DNA of 64,000 bases from Sulfurihydrogenibium subterraneum DSM 15120 (GCF_000619805.1 NZ_JHUV01000011.1:62001-126000), one strand, 5' to 3'; positions 9,351-20,258 are shown, counted from the first letter of the stretch. The notes: generated by a model from the letters alone, not told the origin. Made by a program: numbers and translations.

Positions 9351-11270
9351 TTATTTGCTTGATTTAATAAGCTCTTCTATCGGTTTTGGTTTTGCAAAGT
9401 AGTATCCCTGTCCGTAATCAACGCCTATGTATTTTATTATTTTTAGTATATCCTCATTTTCTACATACTCTGCAATTGTTTTTATTTTCATCTTCTTACA
9501 AAAATCGTTTATCATCTTGACAACTTCAAATGAAACTTTATCAGTTGTGATGTTCTTTATAAGGTTTGCATCTATTTTTAAGTAATCAATATTTAACCTT
9601 AAAAGGTAAACGAAGTTTGAGTATCCACTACCAAAATCGTCTAAACATATAACGTATCCAGCTTCTTTTAGACTGCTTATTATCTTTACAATTTCTTCGT
9701 ATGCAAGAGCGTCTTCTGTTTCTACTATCTCAATCATAAGCCTTTTTATAATACTCTCTTGTTTTGCTATATCCAAAAGCATGTCTATGGTTGACCTGTT
9801 TAGTATGTCTGATGGTTTTAAATTTATACTTACTTTTATGTAAGGATGCTCTTTTAATATTTTAAGGTTATACTCCATAACTTCTTTTGTAAGCTTAGTA
9901 TAGAGAAAAGTGTTTTCTATTGTGTTTAAAAACTGGTAAGGTGGGATTGTGTTTCCCTCTTTGTCTTTAACTCGGACTAATGCTTCGTAATGGGAGACTT
10001 TACTGTCTTTTAATGATATTATAGGTTGGTATAGACAGAAAAGCCTTTTATCTTCAATAGCTTCTTTGATTTGAGAAACTTTTAAGGCTTTTTCAGATGA
10101 TTGAGTTTCTTCATCGTAAATCTCTATTCTATTTCTTCCTTTGTTTTTAGCTTTGTAAAGAGCAACGTCAGCTTTTTTTATAGCTTCTTGTAAACTTTTG
10201 ACTTTATCTGTATCTAAAAATACACCTATTGATAAGGTTGTTTTAATGTAATCGTCTTCATTTATCTTTATTTTTAAGTTTTCTACACTACTTCTGATTC
10301 TCTCCGCAACGTTAATGTAATTTATATTATCTAAATTTCTTTCCTTCTGTAAAAGTATTAAAAACTCTTCTCCCCCGTACCTTATAACAATGTCATTTTC
10401 TCTAACGTTCTTTTTAATATTTTTTGCTACAGTTTTCAAAATCTTATCTCCTACTAAATGACCGTAAGTATCGTTAATTTTTTTAAAGAAGTCTATGTCT
10501 GCAACTATAACAACAAAGTCTTTTAAATTTTTATTTTCTATCTCTTCTAAGTAGTTCCTGTTGTAAAGTCCTGTAAGGTTGTCAATAAAACTTCTTTTTT
10601 TGTAGTATAAAGTTTTTATGATTCCTATAATGGCTACATTCGCAAGTGATACTATTAATATTATAAATCCAAATACAGCCCTCCGTATTGAGTCTACTAA
10701 ACTTTTAATCTCTTGTACTTCTTTTATGGTGTAATCTTTTATAAATATGTAATTTATATTATCTTTATCTTTAAATGGGATGTATAAAGTCAAACCTAAA
10801 GTTGATGTGTTTGTATGTATTAAGTACTTATACTCTCCTTCTTTTATTCCTTGGTTAACAATGGGTATTTCCGCTGGAAGTAGTTGAATATACTCAAAAG
10901 GTTTCATTCTATCTTTTTTAGATGCATCAAGGGCTATAAAAAACTGTCTGTTTGATTCAAAAATTATGTATAAATACTCTGTATTTGGTGTATTTAGAAC
11001 CTCCAAAATTCCGCTTGCATTTTTAATGAACTGTCTGTCAGATATTTTTGATATTAATGAATCTTCTGATATCTCCTTTATTTTTTTGATAACATTTTTA
11101 GCTATATCTACCTCTTTTTCTAAATCTTTTTCAAGAAGTATGTTTTGAATATATTTTTCGTAGACTGGTAAATATAAATACAAGACTGAAAGAATTATTA
11201 AAGATAGAAGTGTAATTCCTATGGATATTTGATTCTTTTGAATTTCTTTAGATAGATAACTTTTTATCAT
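9351..11270 (-). CDS. Membrane GGDEF-EAL protein (c-di-GMP synthesis/breakdown)
   Basis: A 639-residue sensor-output protein. Two membrane segments (about 15-35 and 197-222) bracket a periplasmic region of some 160 residues. The GGDEF domain has an intact active site (RYGGEEF) and an inhibitory RxxD site (REND) five residues before it. The EAL domain shows EALVRV, DDFGSGYSN, a LKID lysine, AEYVE and GYYFAKP, the residues needed for phosphodiesterase activity. Both halves may therefore be active. Its start overlaps the upstream periplasmic gene by ATGA, and a TonB-dependent receptor precedes that, suggesting control by an envelope signal. Confidence 0.93.
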   Translation of the reverse strand: MIKSYLSKEIQKNQISIGITLLSLIILSVLYLYLPVYEKYIQNILLEKDLEKEVDIAKNVIKKIKEISEDSLISKISDRQFIKNASGILEVLNTPNTEYLYIIFESNRQFFIALDASKKDRMKPFEYIQLLPAEIPIVNQGIKEGEYKYLIHTNTSTLGLTLYIPFKDKDNINYIFIKDYTIKEVQEIKSLVDSIRRAVFGFIILIVSLANVAIIGIIKTLYYKKRSFIDNLTGLYNRNYLEEIENKNLKDFVVIVADIDFFKKINDTYGHLVGDKILKTVAKNIKKNVRENDIVIRYGGEEFLILLQKERNLDNINYINVAERIRSSVENLKIKINEDDYIKTTLSIGVFLDTDKVKSLQEAIKKADVALYKAKNKGRNRIEIYDEETQSSEKALKVSQIKEAIEDKRLFCLYQPIISLKDSKVSHYEALVRVKDKEGNTIPPYQFLNTIENTFLYTKLTKEVMEYNLKILKEHPYIKVSINLKPSDILNRSTIDMLLDIAKQESIIKRLMIEIVETEDALAYEEIVKIISSLKEAGYVICLDDFGSGYSNFVYLLRLNIDYLKIDANLIKNITTDKVSFEVVKMINDFCKKMKIKTIAEYVENEDILKIIKYIGVDYGQGYYFAKPKPIEELIKSSK

Positions 11271-11755
11271 CTTTCAGCAATAAGACTTATTCTATCGTTG
11301 ATATTATGAATCAACCTTTGCGATAAGTTTCTTGATTTAATTATGAATCTATCATATTCTGAGGGTAATTGTATATCAAACTTTTTTAGTCTGTCTTCTA
11401 AAAAGATTAGCTGTGGTCTTCCTTTTTTCCAGTATAGCCCTCCTATTGCATTTTGTAGCTGTTTTAAGATTTCTTCGTTAAGTGCTATTACAGGCTTGTT
11501 ACTGTAAGGTATTTCTCTATTTGATAATATTATGTCTGCGTTTTGGCAGTTTGTTATATGTATTTTTGTAGAATATTTCTGTATGTACTGAACTTTTTCT
11601 GAGTCATAAATGCAAATGTATACTGCCTGTTTTTGTGTAATATCTAACAGAATTTTTTCAAGCAATTTTACTTCAGTATAAACTGGGTCTTCTTGAGATA
11701 AGGCTTTAAAAGAGATAACTAAGATAAAAGCCAGTAAAATTTTTAAAGTCTTCAT
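11267..11755 (-). CDS. Small periplasmic protein, candidate c-di-GMP input partner
   Basis: A 162-residue protein with a signal peptide (LKILLAFILVISFKALS). I do not recognise a named family with certainty. The mature part has an alternating strand/helix pattern (VYICIYDSE, ADIILSN, KPVIALN) and a conserved-looking AIGGLYWKKGRPQLIFL segment. This general layout recalls periplasmic regulators such as YfiR, which restrain a partner diguanylate cyclase, but sequence identity to YfiR is not evident. It lies one base after the TonB receptor and is coupled by ATGA to the GGDEF-EAL gene. A role as signal relay is inferred from that position. Confidence 0.6.
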   Translation of the reverse strand: MKTLKILLAFILVISFKALSQEDPVYTEVKLLEKILLDITQKQAVYICIYDSEKVQYIQKYSTKIHITNCQNADIILSNREIPYSNKPVIALNEEILKQLQNAIGGLYWKKGRPQLIFLEDRLKKFDIQLPSEYDRFIIKSRNLSQRLIHNINDRISLIAER

Positions 11756-11756
11756 T

Positions 11757-13682
11757 TTAAAATACCTTTTCTATACCTATTACTAATTTTCTATCGTATG
11801 CGTCAAATATGCCAATCTGATTAGGATAACCAAATAAAACAGTTTTGTAGGAGCTGTTTAGTAGATTTTCTCCCTTTACCTTTATACTTAAATTTCGGTC
11901 AAAGTTGTATATAAGTCCAGCGTTTAAATTGTATGTTGAATTAACTTTTTTGTCAAACACTTCAAAACCATTTCTGTATATTAACTCTCCGTAAATGTCA
12001 AATCTGTCAAAAGAGTTAAAAGTTTTTATTGAACCGCCAAAAGTAGGGCTAAATTTTGAGGAAGGTAAAAAGGCTTTAAATACGTCAAAGATTATTTTGT
12101 TATTTGGTGTTATTTTGTAAGTGTATTCAAAATCTAAAAGATGAAAAGGAGTACCTTCATAATTTAAAGTTCCATTTTGAGTAAAGATTATTAAATCCTT
12201 AGCGTAAGTGTAGCCATAAAACAGCTTTAGAGTGTTCTTTCCTTTTTCATAAACAATCTCAGAAGAAAATCCTTTTAGATTCTCTACTCTCAAATCTTTT
12301 GGGTTTTTAGATTGCTCTAATTCATAAAAAGAGGGTGGCATGTAAGTTTTTGTTATGAAACTTTTTATGTATAAATTTTCATTTATAAAAGAAGTGTGTC
12401 CAATTCTTGCTATAAACTGTTTTATGTCTGGTAGATTCTCTCTTCTGTAATAGTCATATTTTAGACTTAAGAATATAAGATTTTTTTCGTTTATATTGTA
12501 CTGGTTTTCAGCAAAAACTGTGTAAAGGTCTGTTTTGTTGAATTGAAGTAAATCTTTAGTAGAACCTGATGTATATCCTGATAAAGTATATGCTTTATAA
12601 TCAGCCTTTTCTACATCATTTTGTTTTATTTTGTAAGACGTTCCTATTAATAGTATGTTGTTGTCAGTTTTAAACTCTTTTGACAAGTAAAAAGTGTACT
12701 TTTTTAGATTTCTTTTTTCATAGTAATAATAAGGGATTGATAATGGCGGGTTATAGACAGGTAAAACAAAAACACCACCTTCTGAGTATTTATTTTCAAA
12801 CTCTCCTTGTCGTTGGTTGTAGTCATAAGAAATATTTAGAGTCAAAGATTTGTCTTCAAGTAATTTTTGAGTAAGAGAGATATAAAAGTCTTGGGACTGT
12901 GTGTAAGCTTTGTCTGGTGAAATATCAACTGCTAAGCCTTTAAAAGCATCTCTACTTACCTTTGCAAAGTTAAGTGTAAGCTGAGTGTCGTAGTAGTTTA
13001 GTTTAAAAATGCCAAAAACTGCTTGGGAATCTCTGTTTAAAGGATTGTTGTTGTAATAGTAAGTTTTGTAGTTGTTATAACCTTTATAGACACTTACAAG
13101 GTAAGAGATATTTTCTTTTATAAGTCTTGCATCTGTAAAGTTGTAAGAATAACCTTTTCTTGTATCTAACAGTCCTTTAACAGTTGTAGAGTTTTCTCTT
13201 TTAGGGTCTTTTGTGTAAAGTTTTATTATTAATATTGATGGTTCATTACCAATTCTTACAGCTCCTGCTCCAAGGTATATCTCTATATGGTCTATAGAGT
13301 CTAAAGGGTAGTTATCGTAAATCAAAAATGGATTATCTGTATGTATTGAACTTACTTCGTGGTCATCTATAAATAATCTGTAAGAAGTATTTAAACCAAC
13401 TTGTGATCCTGCAGCAGTAAGTTGATAAACACCAAAGGTGTTAGGGATATAAGAGTGAAGTTTTAAAGATTTTAAAACGTCAGACAGGGTGTTTGCTTGC
13501 ATTATCTCTAAATCTTTTCTTGTTATTGTAATATAATGTCCAAGACTTTCAATTTTTGTTCGGTTGGAAAGGTCAGAAGCTTCTTCATATTTATTTAATA
13601 AAGTTGTTATTTTTTCTTGAGCAAAGACATTTTTAACAAGTAGAAGACTCAACAGTGTTGTAAGGACTTTTTTGTTTTTCAT
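11757..13682 (-). CDS. TonB-dependent outer membrane receptor
   Basis: A 641-residue outer-membrane receptor. It has a signal peptide (MKNKKVLTTLLSLLLVKNVFA), a plug domain (ITITRKDLEIMQANTLSDVLK..., IDHIEIYLGAGAVRIG) and a beta-barrel rich in aromatic, alternating strands, ending in a terminal phenylalanine (VIGIEKVF). The size is small for the family. The substrate cannot be read from sequence; there is no transporter gene beside it. Instead two genes follow immediately, a periplasmic protein and a GGDEF-EAL protein, which suggests a sensing rather than purely uptake role. Confidence 0.88.
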   Translation of the reverse strand: MKNKKVLTTLLSLLLVKNVFAQEKITTLLNKYEEASDLSNRTKIESLGHYITITRKDLEIMQANTLSDVLKSLKLHSYIPNTFGVYQLTAAGSQVGLNTSYRLFIDDHEVSSIHTDNPFLIYDNYPLDSIDHIEIYLGAGAVRIGNEPSILIIKLYTKDPKRENSTTVKGLLDTRKGYSYNFTDARLIKENISYLVSVYKGYNNYKTYYYNNNPLNRDSQAVFGIFKLNYYDTQLTLNFAKVSRDAFKGLAVDISPDKAYTQSQDFYISLTQKLLEDKSLTLNISYDYNQRQGEFENKYSEGGVFVLPVYNPPLSIPYYYYEKRNLKKYTFYLSKEFKTDNNILLIGTSYKIKQNDVEKADYKAYTLSGYTSGSTKDLLQFNKTDLYTVFAENQYNINEKNLIFLSLKYDYYRRENLPDIKQFIARIGHTSFINENLYIKSFITKTYMPPSFYELEQSKNPKDLRVENLKGFSSEIVYEKGKNTLKLFYGYTYAKDLIIFTQNGTLNYEGTPFHLLDFEYTYKITPNNKIIFDVFKAFLPSSKFSPTFGGSIKTFNSFDRFDIYGELIYRNGFEVFDKKVNSTYNLNAGLIYNFDRNLSIKVKGENLLNSSYKTVLFGYPNQIGIFDAYDRKLVIGIEKVF

Positions 13683-13801
13683 ACGGGCATCCTTTTTTTC
13701 TCGTTTGTTGTTTTCATATATTAATTTTTTTTCAACATTATGGCCATCAAAAATACTGTGATAAACTCATCTTTAAAACCTTTCAGAGAGTTTTAAAAAT
13801 A

Positions 13802-14422
13802 TTATAGCAATCTAAAATCTTTTTCGGTATGAAATGATAGATTTATAAACTTAACTTCGTCTTTTGAGTTGTTTGATACTATTAGAGATAATCCTGTGTT
13901 ATCGTGTCTAAACTTCCACAGACACTCTATGCCTAAGTTCATAACTATACACAGTAGTCCCTGTATAGAGCCTCCGTGTCCAACTATCAAAATGTTATGT
14001 TCTTGTGATTTTTTTATATCTTCCCAAAATAGTCTTAATCTTTTTTCAAAGTGGTATGGGTCTTCTTGTTTGGGTAGTGGATGTTTAACTGGGTTAGAAA
14101 GCCAGTTGTAAAAATGGTCTTTTGCGTTTTGGTATATCCAGTCGTAAGATAGCCCTTCCCATGTTCCAAAGTGCATCTCTCTAATTCTTTCATCTACATT
14201 AACTTGTAGGTTTAGAATGTCTGCTACTGTTTTAGCAGTTTGATAAGCCCTTTTTAAATCTGATGATACTATTTTTTGAATATTTTTTTCTTTTAAAAAC
14301 TCTGCTAGTGCTTTTGCTTGATTTATACCTTTTTCAGTCAGCTGAGTGTCTATGTGCCCTTGAACTATCTTTTTTGCGTTATACTCACTTTCTCCGTGCC
14401 TACAGAGGTATATATACTTCAT
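13802..14422 (-). CDS. Histidine phosphatase (phosphoglycerate mutase-like)
   Basis: A 206-residue member of the histidine phosphatase superfamily. The catalytic RHGESEYN motif is at residue 8, the acid/base region EMHFGTWEG is near 84, and the second histidine is in LIVGHGGSIQG near 148. Related enzymes include alpha-ribazole phosphatase (CobC) and, in Hydrogenobacter, a metal-independent phosphoserine phosphatase. Which substrate is used here is not decided by the motifs. The start overlaps the stop of the GNAT gene by four bases (ATGA). No tail peptide or membrane segment is visible. Confidence 0.85.
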   Translation of the reverse strand: MKYIYLCRHGESEYNAKKIVQGHIDTQLTEKGINQAKALAEFLKEKNIQKIVSSDLKRAYQTAKTVADILNLQVNVDERIREMHFGTWEGLSYDWIYQNAKDHFYNWLSNPVKHPLPKQEDPYHFEKRLRLFWEDIKKSQEHNILIVGHGGSIQGLLCIVMNLGIECLWKFRHDNTGLSLIVSNNSKDEVKFINLSFHTEKDFRLL

Positions 14423-14871
14423 ATCTCAATCACCACTGGAACTTCTCTACAGTCGTTGAATTTTACACAGTGTATACACTCTGTCCATACTTTCTGTGGA
14501 AAGTTTGATTTGTCAGTAATTTTAAATCCTAACTTTTCAAAAAAGGAAGGAACATAAGTAAGTGCAAAGACTCTCTTTATACCCAGTTGTTTTGCATCTT
14601 CTAAACAAGCTTCAACAATTTTTCTTCCTATACCGTGATTTTGATAATCTTCTAAAACTGCCAAAGATTTTATCTCAGCTAAATCTTCCCAGTAGATATG
14701 TAAAGACCCAACTCCTACAATTTTACCATCAACTTCGTAAACGTAAAAGTCTCTAATGTTTTCGTAAATACTGTTTAAACTTCTGGGAAGTAGAACTTCT
14801 TTTAATGCAAAGTATTGAAGGATTTTAAAAATACTTTCTGCGTCTTTAACTTTCGCTTTTCTCAGGTTCAA
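14419..14871 (-). CDS. GNAT acetyltransferase (short ArgA-like)
   Basis: A 150-residue single-domain N-acetyltransferase. The acetyl-CoA loop is [17 protein letters not shown] near residues 73-89. The end [23 protein letters not shown] followed by CVKFNDC closely resembles the short, stand-alone N-acetylglutamate synthases (ArgA-like) of many bacteria, which open arginine synthesis. That assignment is plausible but not proven by sequence alone. It begins 26 bases inside the 3' end of lon on the same strand and overlaps the following phosphatase gene. Confidence 0.75.
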   Translation of the reverse strand: MNLRKAKVKDAESIFKILQYFALKEVLLPRSLNSIYENIRDFYVYEVDGKIVGVGSLHIYWEDLAEIKSLAVLEDYQNHGIGRKIVEACLEDAKQLGIKRVFALTYVPSFFEKLGFKITDKSNFPQKVWTECIHCVKFNDCREVPVVIEI

Positions 14872-17227
14872 CTTCTTTATCCTTTAAGGCTATTTTTAAC
14901 ACTTCATCTATGTGATCTACAAATATAAGGTTTACTGATTTTCTTACGTAAGCAGGAAGGTCAGACATTACTTCCTCTTTGTTGCCTTTTGGTAGTATCA
15001 CATTTTTAATACCTGCTCTTTTTGCTGCTAATATCTTCTCTTTTAGTCCTCCTATCGGAAGGACTTTTCCTGTAAGGGTTATCTCTCCTGTCATTGCTAC
15101 GTCAGACCTAACAGGTCTACTTGATAGTAGAGATGCAATTGCAGTTGTTATAGATATACCTGCAGATGGTCCATCTTTTGGTATTGCACCTGCTGGGACG
15201 TGGACGTGAATATCATATTTATTAAAGTCTTCTGGGTCTATACCAAGGTCTTGGGCTTTTGATTTAACGTAGGAGTATGCTATTTTTGCAGATTCTTTCA
15301 TCACATCTCCAAGGGAACCTGTTAGGATTAAATTTCCTTTTCCGGGCATTTTTGTAGCTTCTATTTTTAGTATCTCTCCTCCTACTTCAGTCCAAGCAAG
15401 TCCTGTAACAACTCCTATCTCATCTTTTTCTTCTTTTTCAGGTATGTATATTGGTGAACCAAGGAGCTTCTTAACTGTTTTTTCTGTAATTTTGTACTTT
15501 TTCTTTCCACCTTTTTCTACTATCTCTTTTGCTATTTTTCTTATGATTGAACCTATCTGTCTCTCTAAATTTCTTACTCCAGCTTCTCTTGTATAACCTC
15601 TGATAATAAACTGTATAGCTTTATCTGTAAACTCTATCGTTTTTTCATCTAAACCATTTTCTTTAAGCTGTTTTGGTATAAGGTACTTTTTGGCTATCAT
15701 TAACTTTTCTTCTTCTGAGTATCCTGATAATCTTATAACTTCCATTCTGTCAAGCAGCGGCCTTGGGATTGTGTCTATTCTGTTTGCAGTACAGATAAAC
15801 ATTACTTCTGATAGGTCAAACGGTACTCCAAGATAATGGTCAACAAACTCTTTATTTTGCTCTGGGTCTAAAACTTCAAGTAATGCAGCTGTTGGGTCCC
15901 CTCTAAAGTCTAAACCTATCTTATCTACTTCGTCAAGCATAATAACAGGATTTTTTGTTCCTGCCTGTTTTATAGCTTGTATTATTTTTCCGGGAAGAGC
16001 TCCTACGTAAGTTCTTCTATGTCCTCTTATTTCTGCTTCATCCCTTACACCACCTAAAGATATTCTTACAAACTTTCTACCCAGTGCTTTTGCTATTGAT
16101 TTTCCAAGAGATGTTTTACCTACTCCCGGTGGTCCAACAAAACAAAGAATAGGACCTTTTATAGACGGGTCTTTTGTTTTTTGTTTTTTTATTTTCAGTA
16201 CAGCCAAATACTCTAATATTCTTTCTTTTATCTTTTCAAGGTCATAGTGGTCTTCATCTAATATTTTCTTTGCAACTTTTAAATCAAGTCTGTCTTTAGT
16301 CCTTTTGTTCCAAGGGAGCTCTACCAACCAGTCAAGGTAAGTTCTTATAACCCCTGCTTCAGCAGAGTCTGGATGCATCTTTTCAAGTCTTCTAAGCTGT
16401 TTTTCAGCTTCTTCTTTTACATAGTCCGGCATTCCAGATTCTTCTATTTTCTTTCTGTAATTTTCTATCTCTTCTTTTCTTTCGTCTTTTTCTCCAAGTT
16501 CTTCTTGTATTGCTTTTATCTGCTGTCTTAAAAAGTACTCTCTCTGGTCTTTTTCTATAGCTTCTCTTGCTGATACTCTTATTTTATGTTGTAATTCTAA
16601 TATTCCTACTTCTTTTAAAAGTTTGTCATGGACAACTCTTAGCCTTTCTACAGGGTCAAGGATATAAATTATCTCTTGAGCTTCTTCTGGCTTTAGGTCT
16701 AACACTGACGCAACAACGTCTGCAAGTCTTCCGGGTTCTTCTATAGACTTTATGATTTCTACTAAATCAGGGATTATTTGTTTTCCTAATGATATGGCTT
16801 TATCTATAAGGTCTCTTGTTGAATGTTTAAGAGCTTCTATCTCTATCGTTTCTTCAACTTCTTCATCTTCTAAAATGTCTACTTCTACTTCATAGTATCC
16901 ATTTGTCTCTTTTAAATACTTTATTCTTCCCCTTGTAACTCCTTGAACTAATACTTTTATTCTTTCGTCTTCAAGTTTCATCATTCTTATAATTGTTGCG
17001 ACTACTCCTATCTCGTGTATATCTTTTAAAGAAGGTTTTTCTGTTTCTTTATCTTTTTGAAGTGCTAAGAATATGTATCTGTTATTGTTGTCTATTGCTT
17101 CTTCTACTGCTTTTATAGAAAATGGTCTTCCTATAAAAAGTGGCATTACCATATATGGAAAAACAACTAAATCTCTTGTTGGTATTAAAGGGTATTTTGA
17201 GGGTAGTTCTAAAAACTTTTCTTCCAT
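14846..17227 (-). CDS. lon: ATP-dependent protease Lon
   Basis: A 793-residue LonA protease for removal of damaged and short-lived proteins. In order: an N-terminal substrate-binding domain ([23 protein letters not shown]), a coiled middle, an AAA+ module with Walker A (GPPGVGKTS) and Walker B ([11 protein letters not shown]), and the C-terminal protease domain. The Ser-Lys dyad is seen in [10 protein letters not shown] and in [21 protein letters not shown]. The upstream neighbour is a small heat-shock protein gene, 19 bases away, so the two are probably expressed together as a protein-quality pair. Confidence 0.97.
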   Translation of the reverse strand: MEEKFLELPSKYPLIPTRDLVVFPYMVMPLFIGRPFSIKAVEEAIDNNNRYIFLALQKDKETEKPSLKDIHEIGVVATIIRMMKLEDERIKVLVQGVTRGRIKYLKETNGYYEVEVDILEDEEVEETIEIEALKHSTRDLIDKAISLGKQIIPDLVEIIKSIEEPGRLADVVASVLDLKPEEAQEIIYILDPVERLRVVHDKLLKEVGILELQHKIRVSAREAIEKDQREYFLRQQIKAIQEELGEKDERKEEIENYRKKIEESGMPDYVKEEAEKQLRRLEKMHPDSAEAGVIRTYLDWLVELPWNKRTKDRLDLKVAKKILDEDHYDLEKIKERILEYLAVLKIKKQKTKDPSIKGPILCFVGPPGVGKTSLGKSIAKALGRKFVRISLGGVRDEAEIRGHRRTYVGALPGKIIQAIKQAGTKNPVIMLDEVDKIGLDFRGDPTAALLEVLDPEQNKEFVDHYLGVPFDLSEVMFICTANRIDTIPRPLLDRMEVIRLSGYSEEEKLMIAKKYLIPKQLKENGLDEKTIEFTDKAIQFIIRGYTREAGVRNLERQIGSIIRKIAKEIVEKGGKKKYKITEKTVKKLLGSPIYIPEKEEKDEIGVVTGLAWTEVGGEILKIEATKMPGKGNLILTGSLGDVMKESAKIAYSYVKSKAQDLGIDPEDFNKYDIHVHVPAGAIPKDGPSAGISITTAIASLLSSRPVRSDVAMTGEITLTGKVLPIGGLKEKILAAKRAGIKNVILPKGNKEEVMSDLPAYVRKSVNLIFVDHIDEVLKIALKDKEVEPEKSES

Positions 17228-17246
17228 CTTACCTCCTGATTTTTGT

Positions 17247-17582
17247 TTAAGGTATTAAGATTTTAAAACAAGTATCTATTATAAACTGATTTTTTGCTTT
17301 TGGTAAATATACGGTTAAAACGCCGTTTTCATAGATAGCTTTGGCTTGATTTAGATTTATTGCTGAAGGAAATTTTATAGTTCTTTTTATAAAGCCGTTA
17401 AACCTTTCTACTATATGGTATCTTCCTTTTATAACTTGGTTTCTAAAAGCTTTGATTGTAATAGAGTTTTCATCTCCAACTATTTCTATATTCTGCTTTT
17501 CAACACCCGGAATGTCAACTACAACAACATAAGCTTCCTCATTTTCCACAACATCAATTGGTGGTTTTTCTATATTAAGCAA
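17247..17582 (-). CDS. Small heat shock protein, Hsp20 family
   Basis: A 111-residue protein made almost wholly of an alpha-crystallin domain, with very short flanks. Typical segments are [24 protein letters not shown], the [13 protein letters not shown] strand, and [12 protein letters not shown] near the end. The C-terminal tail ends in ILIP, an I-x-I-like motif used for oligomer assembly in this family. It acts as an ATP-independent holdase. The start overlaps the trmD end by eight bases, and lon follows. Confidence 0.88.
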   Translation of the reverse strand: MLNIEKPPIDVVENEEAYVVVVDIPGVEKQNIEIVGDENSITIKAFRNQVIKGRYHIVERFNGFIKRTIKFPSAINLNQAKAIYENGVLTVYLPKAKNQFIIDTCFKILIP

Positions 17583-18339
17583 TGTTTTCTCCTTTCAGAT
17601 AATCTTCAAAGTCTTTTCCTTTATAAATATAGTCAAGCATTTTTCTATCTTCAACTGACAAAATGGCTTTTTCAAGTAGGTCTGGTCTTTTTTGGTAAGT
17701 TTTTTTAAGTTTCATAAATCTTCTCCATAAAGATATAAGCCTGTGATTTCCTGATAGTAAAACATCGGGAACTTTCATACCTCTGTACTCTGCCGGTCTT
17801 GTGTAGTTTGGATATCCTAAAAGTCCATCACTAAATGAATCAACTCTTAAACTCTCTTCTTCTGATAAAACCTCTGGAATAAGTCTTATAACACTGTCCA
17901 TTATTACAACCGCAGCTGGCTCTCCTCCAGAAAGAATAAAATCTCCTATTGATACTTCTTCGTTGACTATACTTTTAACTCTTTCGTCAACTCCTTCGTA
18001 TCTTCCGCAGATTATGACTATGTCTTCTTTTTGGGATAATTCTTTTGCAAACTGTTGGTCAAATCTTCTTCCCCAAGGTTCAGTGATTAATACGTAAGGA
18101 TTTTTAGATAGAGTTTTTATGTAATCATAAGCTTTGAATATAGGCTCTGGTTTTAAAAGCATTCCCGGACCGCCTCCGTAAACAACATCGTCAACAGTCC
18201 GGTGTTTATCTTCTGTAAAATCTCTCAAGTTTATAGGGTTTACTTCTACTTTACCGCTTTTTATAGCTTTTCTTACTATTCCGTAATTTTTAAAACAGTC
18301 AAAGTAATTTGGAAATATTGTAAGTATAAAAAATCTCAT
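17575..18339 (-). CDS. trmD: tRNA (guanine-N1)-methyltransferase TrmD
   Basis: A 254-residue SPOUT-class enzyme that methylates G37 of tRNAs to prevent frameshifting. The family signature appears as [13 protein letters not shown] at the start, [15 protein letters not shown] near 55, and [12 protein letters not shown] and [14 protein letters not shown] forming the knotted SAM site. A longer frame exists upstream to 18381, but the ATG at 18337-18339 matches the family's N-terminus and forms an ATGA overlap with the gatA stop, so I use it. Confidence 0.95.
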   Translation of the reverse strand: MRFFILTIFPNYFDCFKNYGIVRKAIKSGKVEVNPINLRDFTEDKHRTVDDVVYGGGPGMLLKPEPIFKAYDYIKTLSKNPYVLITEPWGRRFDQQFAKELSQKEDIVIICGRYEGVDERVKSIVNEEVSIGDFILSGGEPAAVVIMDSVIRLIPEVLSEEESLRVDSFSDGLLGYPNYTRPAEYRGMKVPDVLLSGNHRLISLWRRFMKLKKTYQKRPDLLEKAILSVEDRKMLDYIYKGKDFEDYLKGENIA

Positions 18340-19793
18340 TCCATTGGAACTTTTTCGTAAAATCTGTATATATTTTGCCACCTGTAAGCAACTCTAAGGA
18401 TTGTAGCTTCGTCAAAAGGTTTTCCAACTATCTGCATTCCAACTGGTAGATTGTCTTTAAATCCACAAGGAATACTTACAGCTGGTAGTGTTGCCATGTT
18501 TGCAGAAACTGTGAATATATCAGAAAGGTACATCTGGATTGGGTCGCTGGATTTTTCTCCTATCTTAAAGGCAACGTCAGGTGTTGTAGGTGTTATTATA
18601 ACATCAACTTTTTCAAACGCTTTCATATAGTCTTGATAAATAAGTGTTCTTACCTTTTGAGCTTTTAGGTAGTAAGCATCGTAGTATCCGGAAGATAAAG
18701 CATAAGTTCCTACCATTATTCTTCTTTTAACTTCTGCACCAAAACCTTCATCTCTTGTTTTTGAGTACATCTCTTCTAAGTCTTTGTAATCTTTTGTCCT
18801 GTATCCGTATCTTACTCCGTCAAACCTTGCAAGGTTAGAAGAAGCTTCTGAAGGTGCTATTATGTAGTAGGTTTCTATTGCGTACTTTGAGTAAGGAAGG
18901 GATATCCATTCTACGCTTAACCCTTCTTTTTCAAGCTGTTTTACTGCATTTAAGATAATCTCTTTTATCTGAGGGTTTAACTCCTCTGTGAAAAACTCTT
19001 GTGGAAGACCTATCTTTAAGCCTTTTACGTCTTTTTTTATCTCTTCTAAAAAGTTTGGCACTGGTACATCTTTTGAAGTTGAGTCTTTGCTATCTTTTCC
19101 TGATATAATGTTCATAATTAAAGCTGTATCTTCTACGTATCTTGAAAACGGTCCAATTTGGTCTAAAGATGATGCAAATGCAACAAGTCCATACCTTGAA
19201 ACTCTACCGTAAGTTGGCTTTAGTCCTACTATCCCACAAAATGCTGCAGGCTGTCTGATAGACCCTCCTGTATCAGAACCTAAAGATATAGGGACTGATC
19301 CAGCTGCAACTACAGCAGCAGAACCGCCAGATGAACCTCCAGGAACTCTTTCTAAATCCCAAGGGTTTTTAGTTGTAAAAAATCCAGAGTTTTCTGTAGA
19401 TGAACCCATTGCAAACTCATCAAGGTTTGTTTTTCCTGTTATTATGTACCCTTGATTGTTTAACCTCTCTATTACTGTAGCATCGTAAACTGGAACAAAG
19501 TTTTCAAGGATTTTAGAAGCACAGGTTGTTTTTATTCCTTTTGTTGATATGTTGTCTTTTACTGCGATTGGTACTCCATAAAGGTCTGGAATGTTATCTA
19601 ATTTGGTTATCTCTTCGTCTTTTTCTTTAGCTTGTTTTATAGCTAACTCTTCTAAATCTGTAATGTAAGCGTTTATTTTAGGCTCTACCTGTCTTTTTCT
19701 GTCTATAAATAATTGGACTACTTCAGAGGGTTTTACTTCTTTTTTCTTTATAAGGTTTGATATTTCTACAGCTGACTTTTTCCAAAGTTCCAT
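18336..19793 (-). CDS. gatA: Aspartyl/glutamyl-tRNA amidotransferase subunit A
   Basis: A 485-residue amidase-signature protein. It releases ammonia from glutamine for conversion of Glu-tRNA-Gln (and Asp-tRNA-Asn) within the GatCAB complex. The Ser-cisSer-Lys triad is visible: Lys in [10 protein letters not shown] (about 78) and serines in [10 protein letters not shown] and [12 protein letters not shown]. Full length is normal. gatB and gatC are not in the window, so the complex is encoded at scattered sites. It is coupled to trmD by ATGA, and its start shares a base with the DksA-like gene's stop. Confidence 0.96.
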   Translation of the reverse strand: MELWKKSAVEISNLIKKKEVKPSEVVQLFIDRKRQVEPKINAYITDLEELAIKQAKEKDEEITKLDNIPDLYGVPIAVKDNISTKGIKTTCASKILENFVPVYDATVIERLNNQGYIITGKTNLDEFAMGSSTENSGFFTTKNPWDLERVPGGSSGGSAAVVAAGSVPISLGSDTGGSIRQPAAFCGIVGLKPTYGRVSRYGLVAFASSLDQIGPFSRYVEDTALIMNIISGKDSKDSTSKDVPVPNFLEEIKKDVKGLKIGLPQEFFTEELNPQIKEIILNAVKQLEKEGLSVEWISLPYSKYAIETYYIIAPSEASSNLARFDGVRYGYRTKDYKDLEEMYSKTRDEGFGAEVKRRIMVGTYALSSGYYDAYYLKAQKVRTLIYQDYMKAFEKVDVIITPTTPDVAFKIGEKSSDPIQMYLSDIFTVSANMATLPAVSIPCGFKDNLPVGMQIVGKPFDEATILRVAYRWQNIYRFYEKVPME

Positions 19794-20236
19794 TATAACT
19801 CTCCTGCCTCTTCTTCTGATGTAGGTTTTTCCCTTGAAAGAAGATTATCAAAGTATTCTTTGTACCTTAAATCAGGAGTAGATTCATAAAGCTCTCTTTC
19901 TTTTGCGTGCTGTATGCAAAGAGTAGTCCACGGAATTGCTTCTAATCTTTCTTCTTCAATCTCTTTACCACAAACTTCACATATGCCATATGTTCCGTTA
20001 TGTATTCTTTCTAAAGCTTCTTCTATAGCTTTTATTATCTCTATCTCTACATCAGATAACTCTCCTAAAATTTCCTCTGTTATATCTATAAGAGCATACT
20101 CATCTATATCTCTGGGTTCAGCAGACTGATCTGTTAAAACTTTCTGTGTTTCTTCCTTTTTTAAGAACCTTTCTAAAATCTGATTTCTTTTCTTTATCAA
20201 GAGTTTTTCAAACTTTTTTAATTTTTCTTTTTCCAT
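19793..20236 (-). CDS. DksA/TraR-type zinc finger regulator
   Basis: A 147-residue protein with the DksA layout: a long N-terminal coiled coil, then a zinc finger and a C-terminal helix. The coil tip carries acidic residues (EPRDIDEYA). The finger reads CEVC...C-x2-H, so the fourth ligand is His110 instead of cysteine (C86, C89, C107, H110). DksA binds the RNA polymerase secondary channel and works with ppGpp. Its promoter lies back to back with that of the rightward operon at 20288. Confidence 0.85.
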   Translation of the reverse strand: MEKEKLKKFEKLLIKKRNQILERFLKKEETQKVLTDQSAEPRDIDEYALIDITEEILGELSDVEIEIIKAIEEALERIHNGTYGICEVCGKEIEEERLEAIPWTTLCIQHAKERELYESTPDLRYKEYFDNLLSREKPTSEEEAGEL

Positions 20237-20258
20237 CGTAATCTCCGTAGTTTTTTGA

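Noticed and set aside
13683-13801. Possible riboswitch or sigma-54 promoter upstream of the TonB receptor
   Set aside because: I looked for cobalamin, c-di-GMP and GG-N10-GC patterns. The conserved parts are not there, and only an ordinary AT-rich leader remains.
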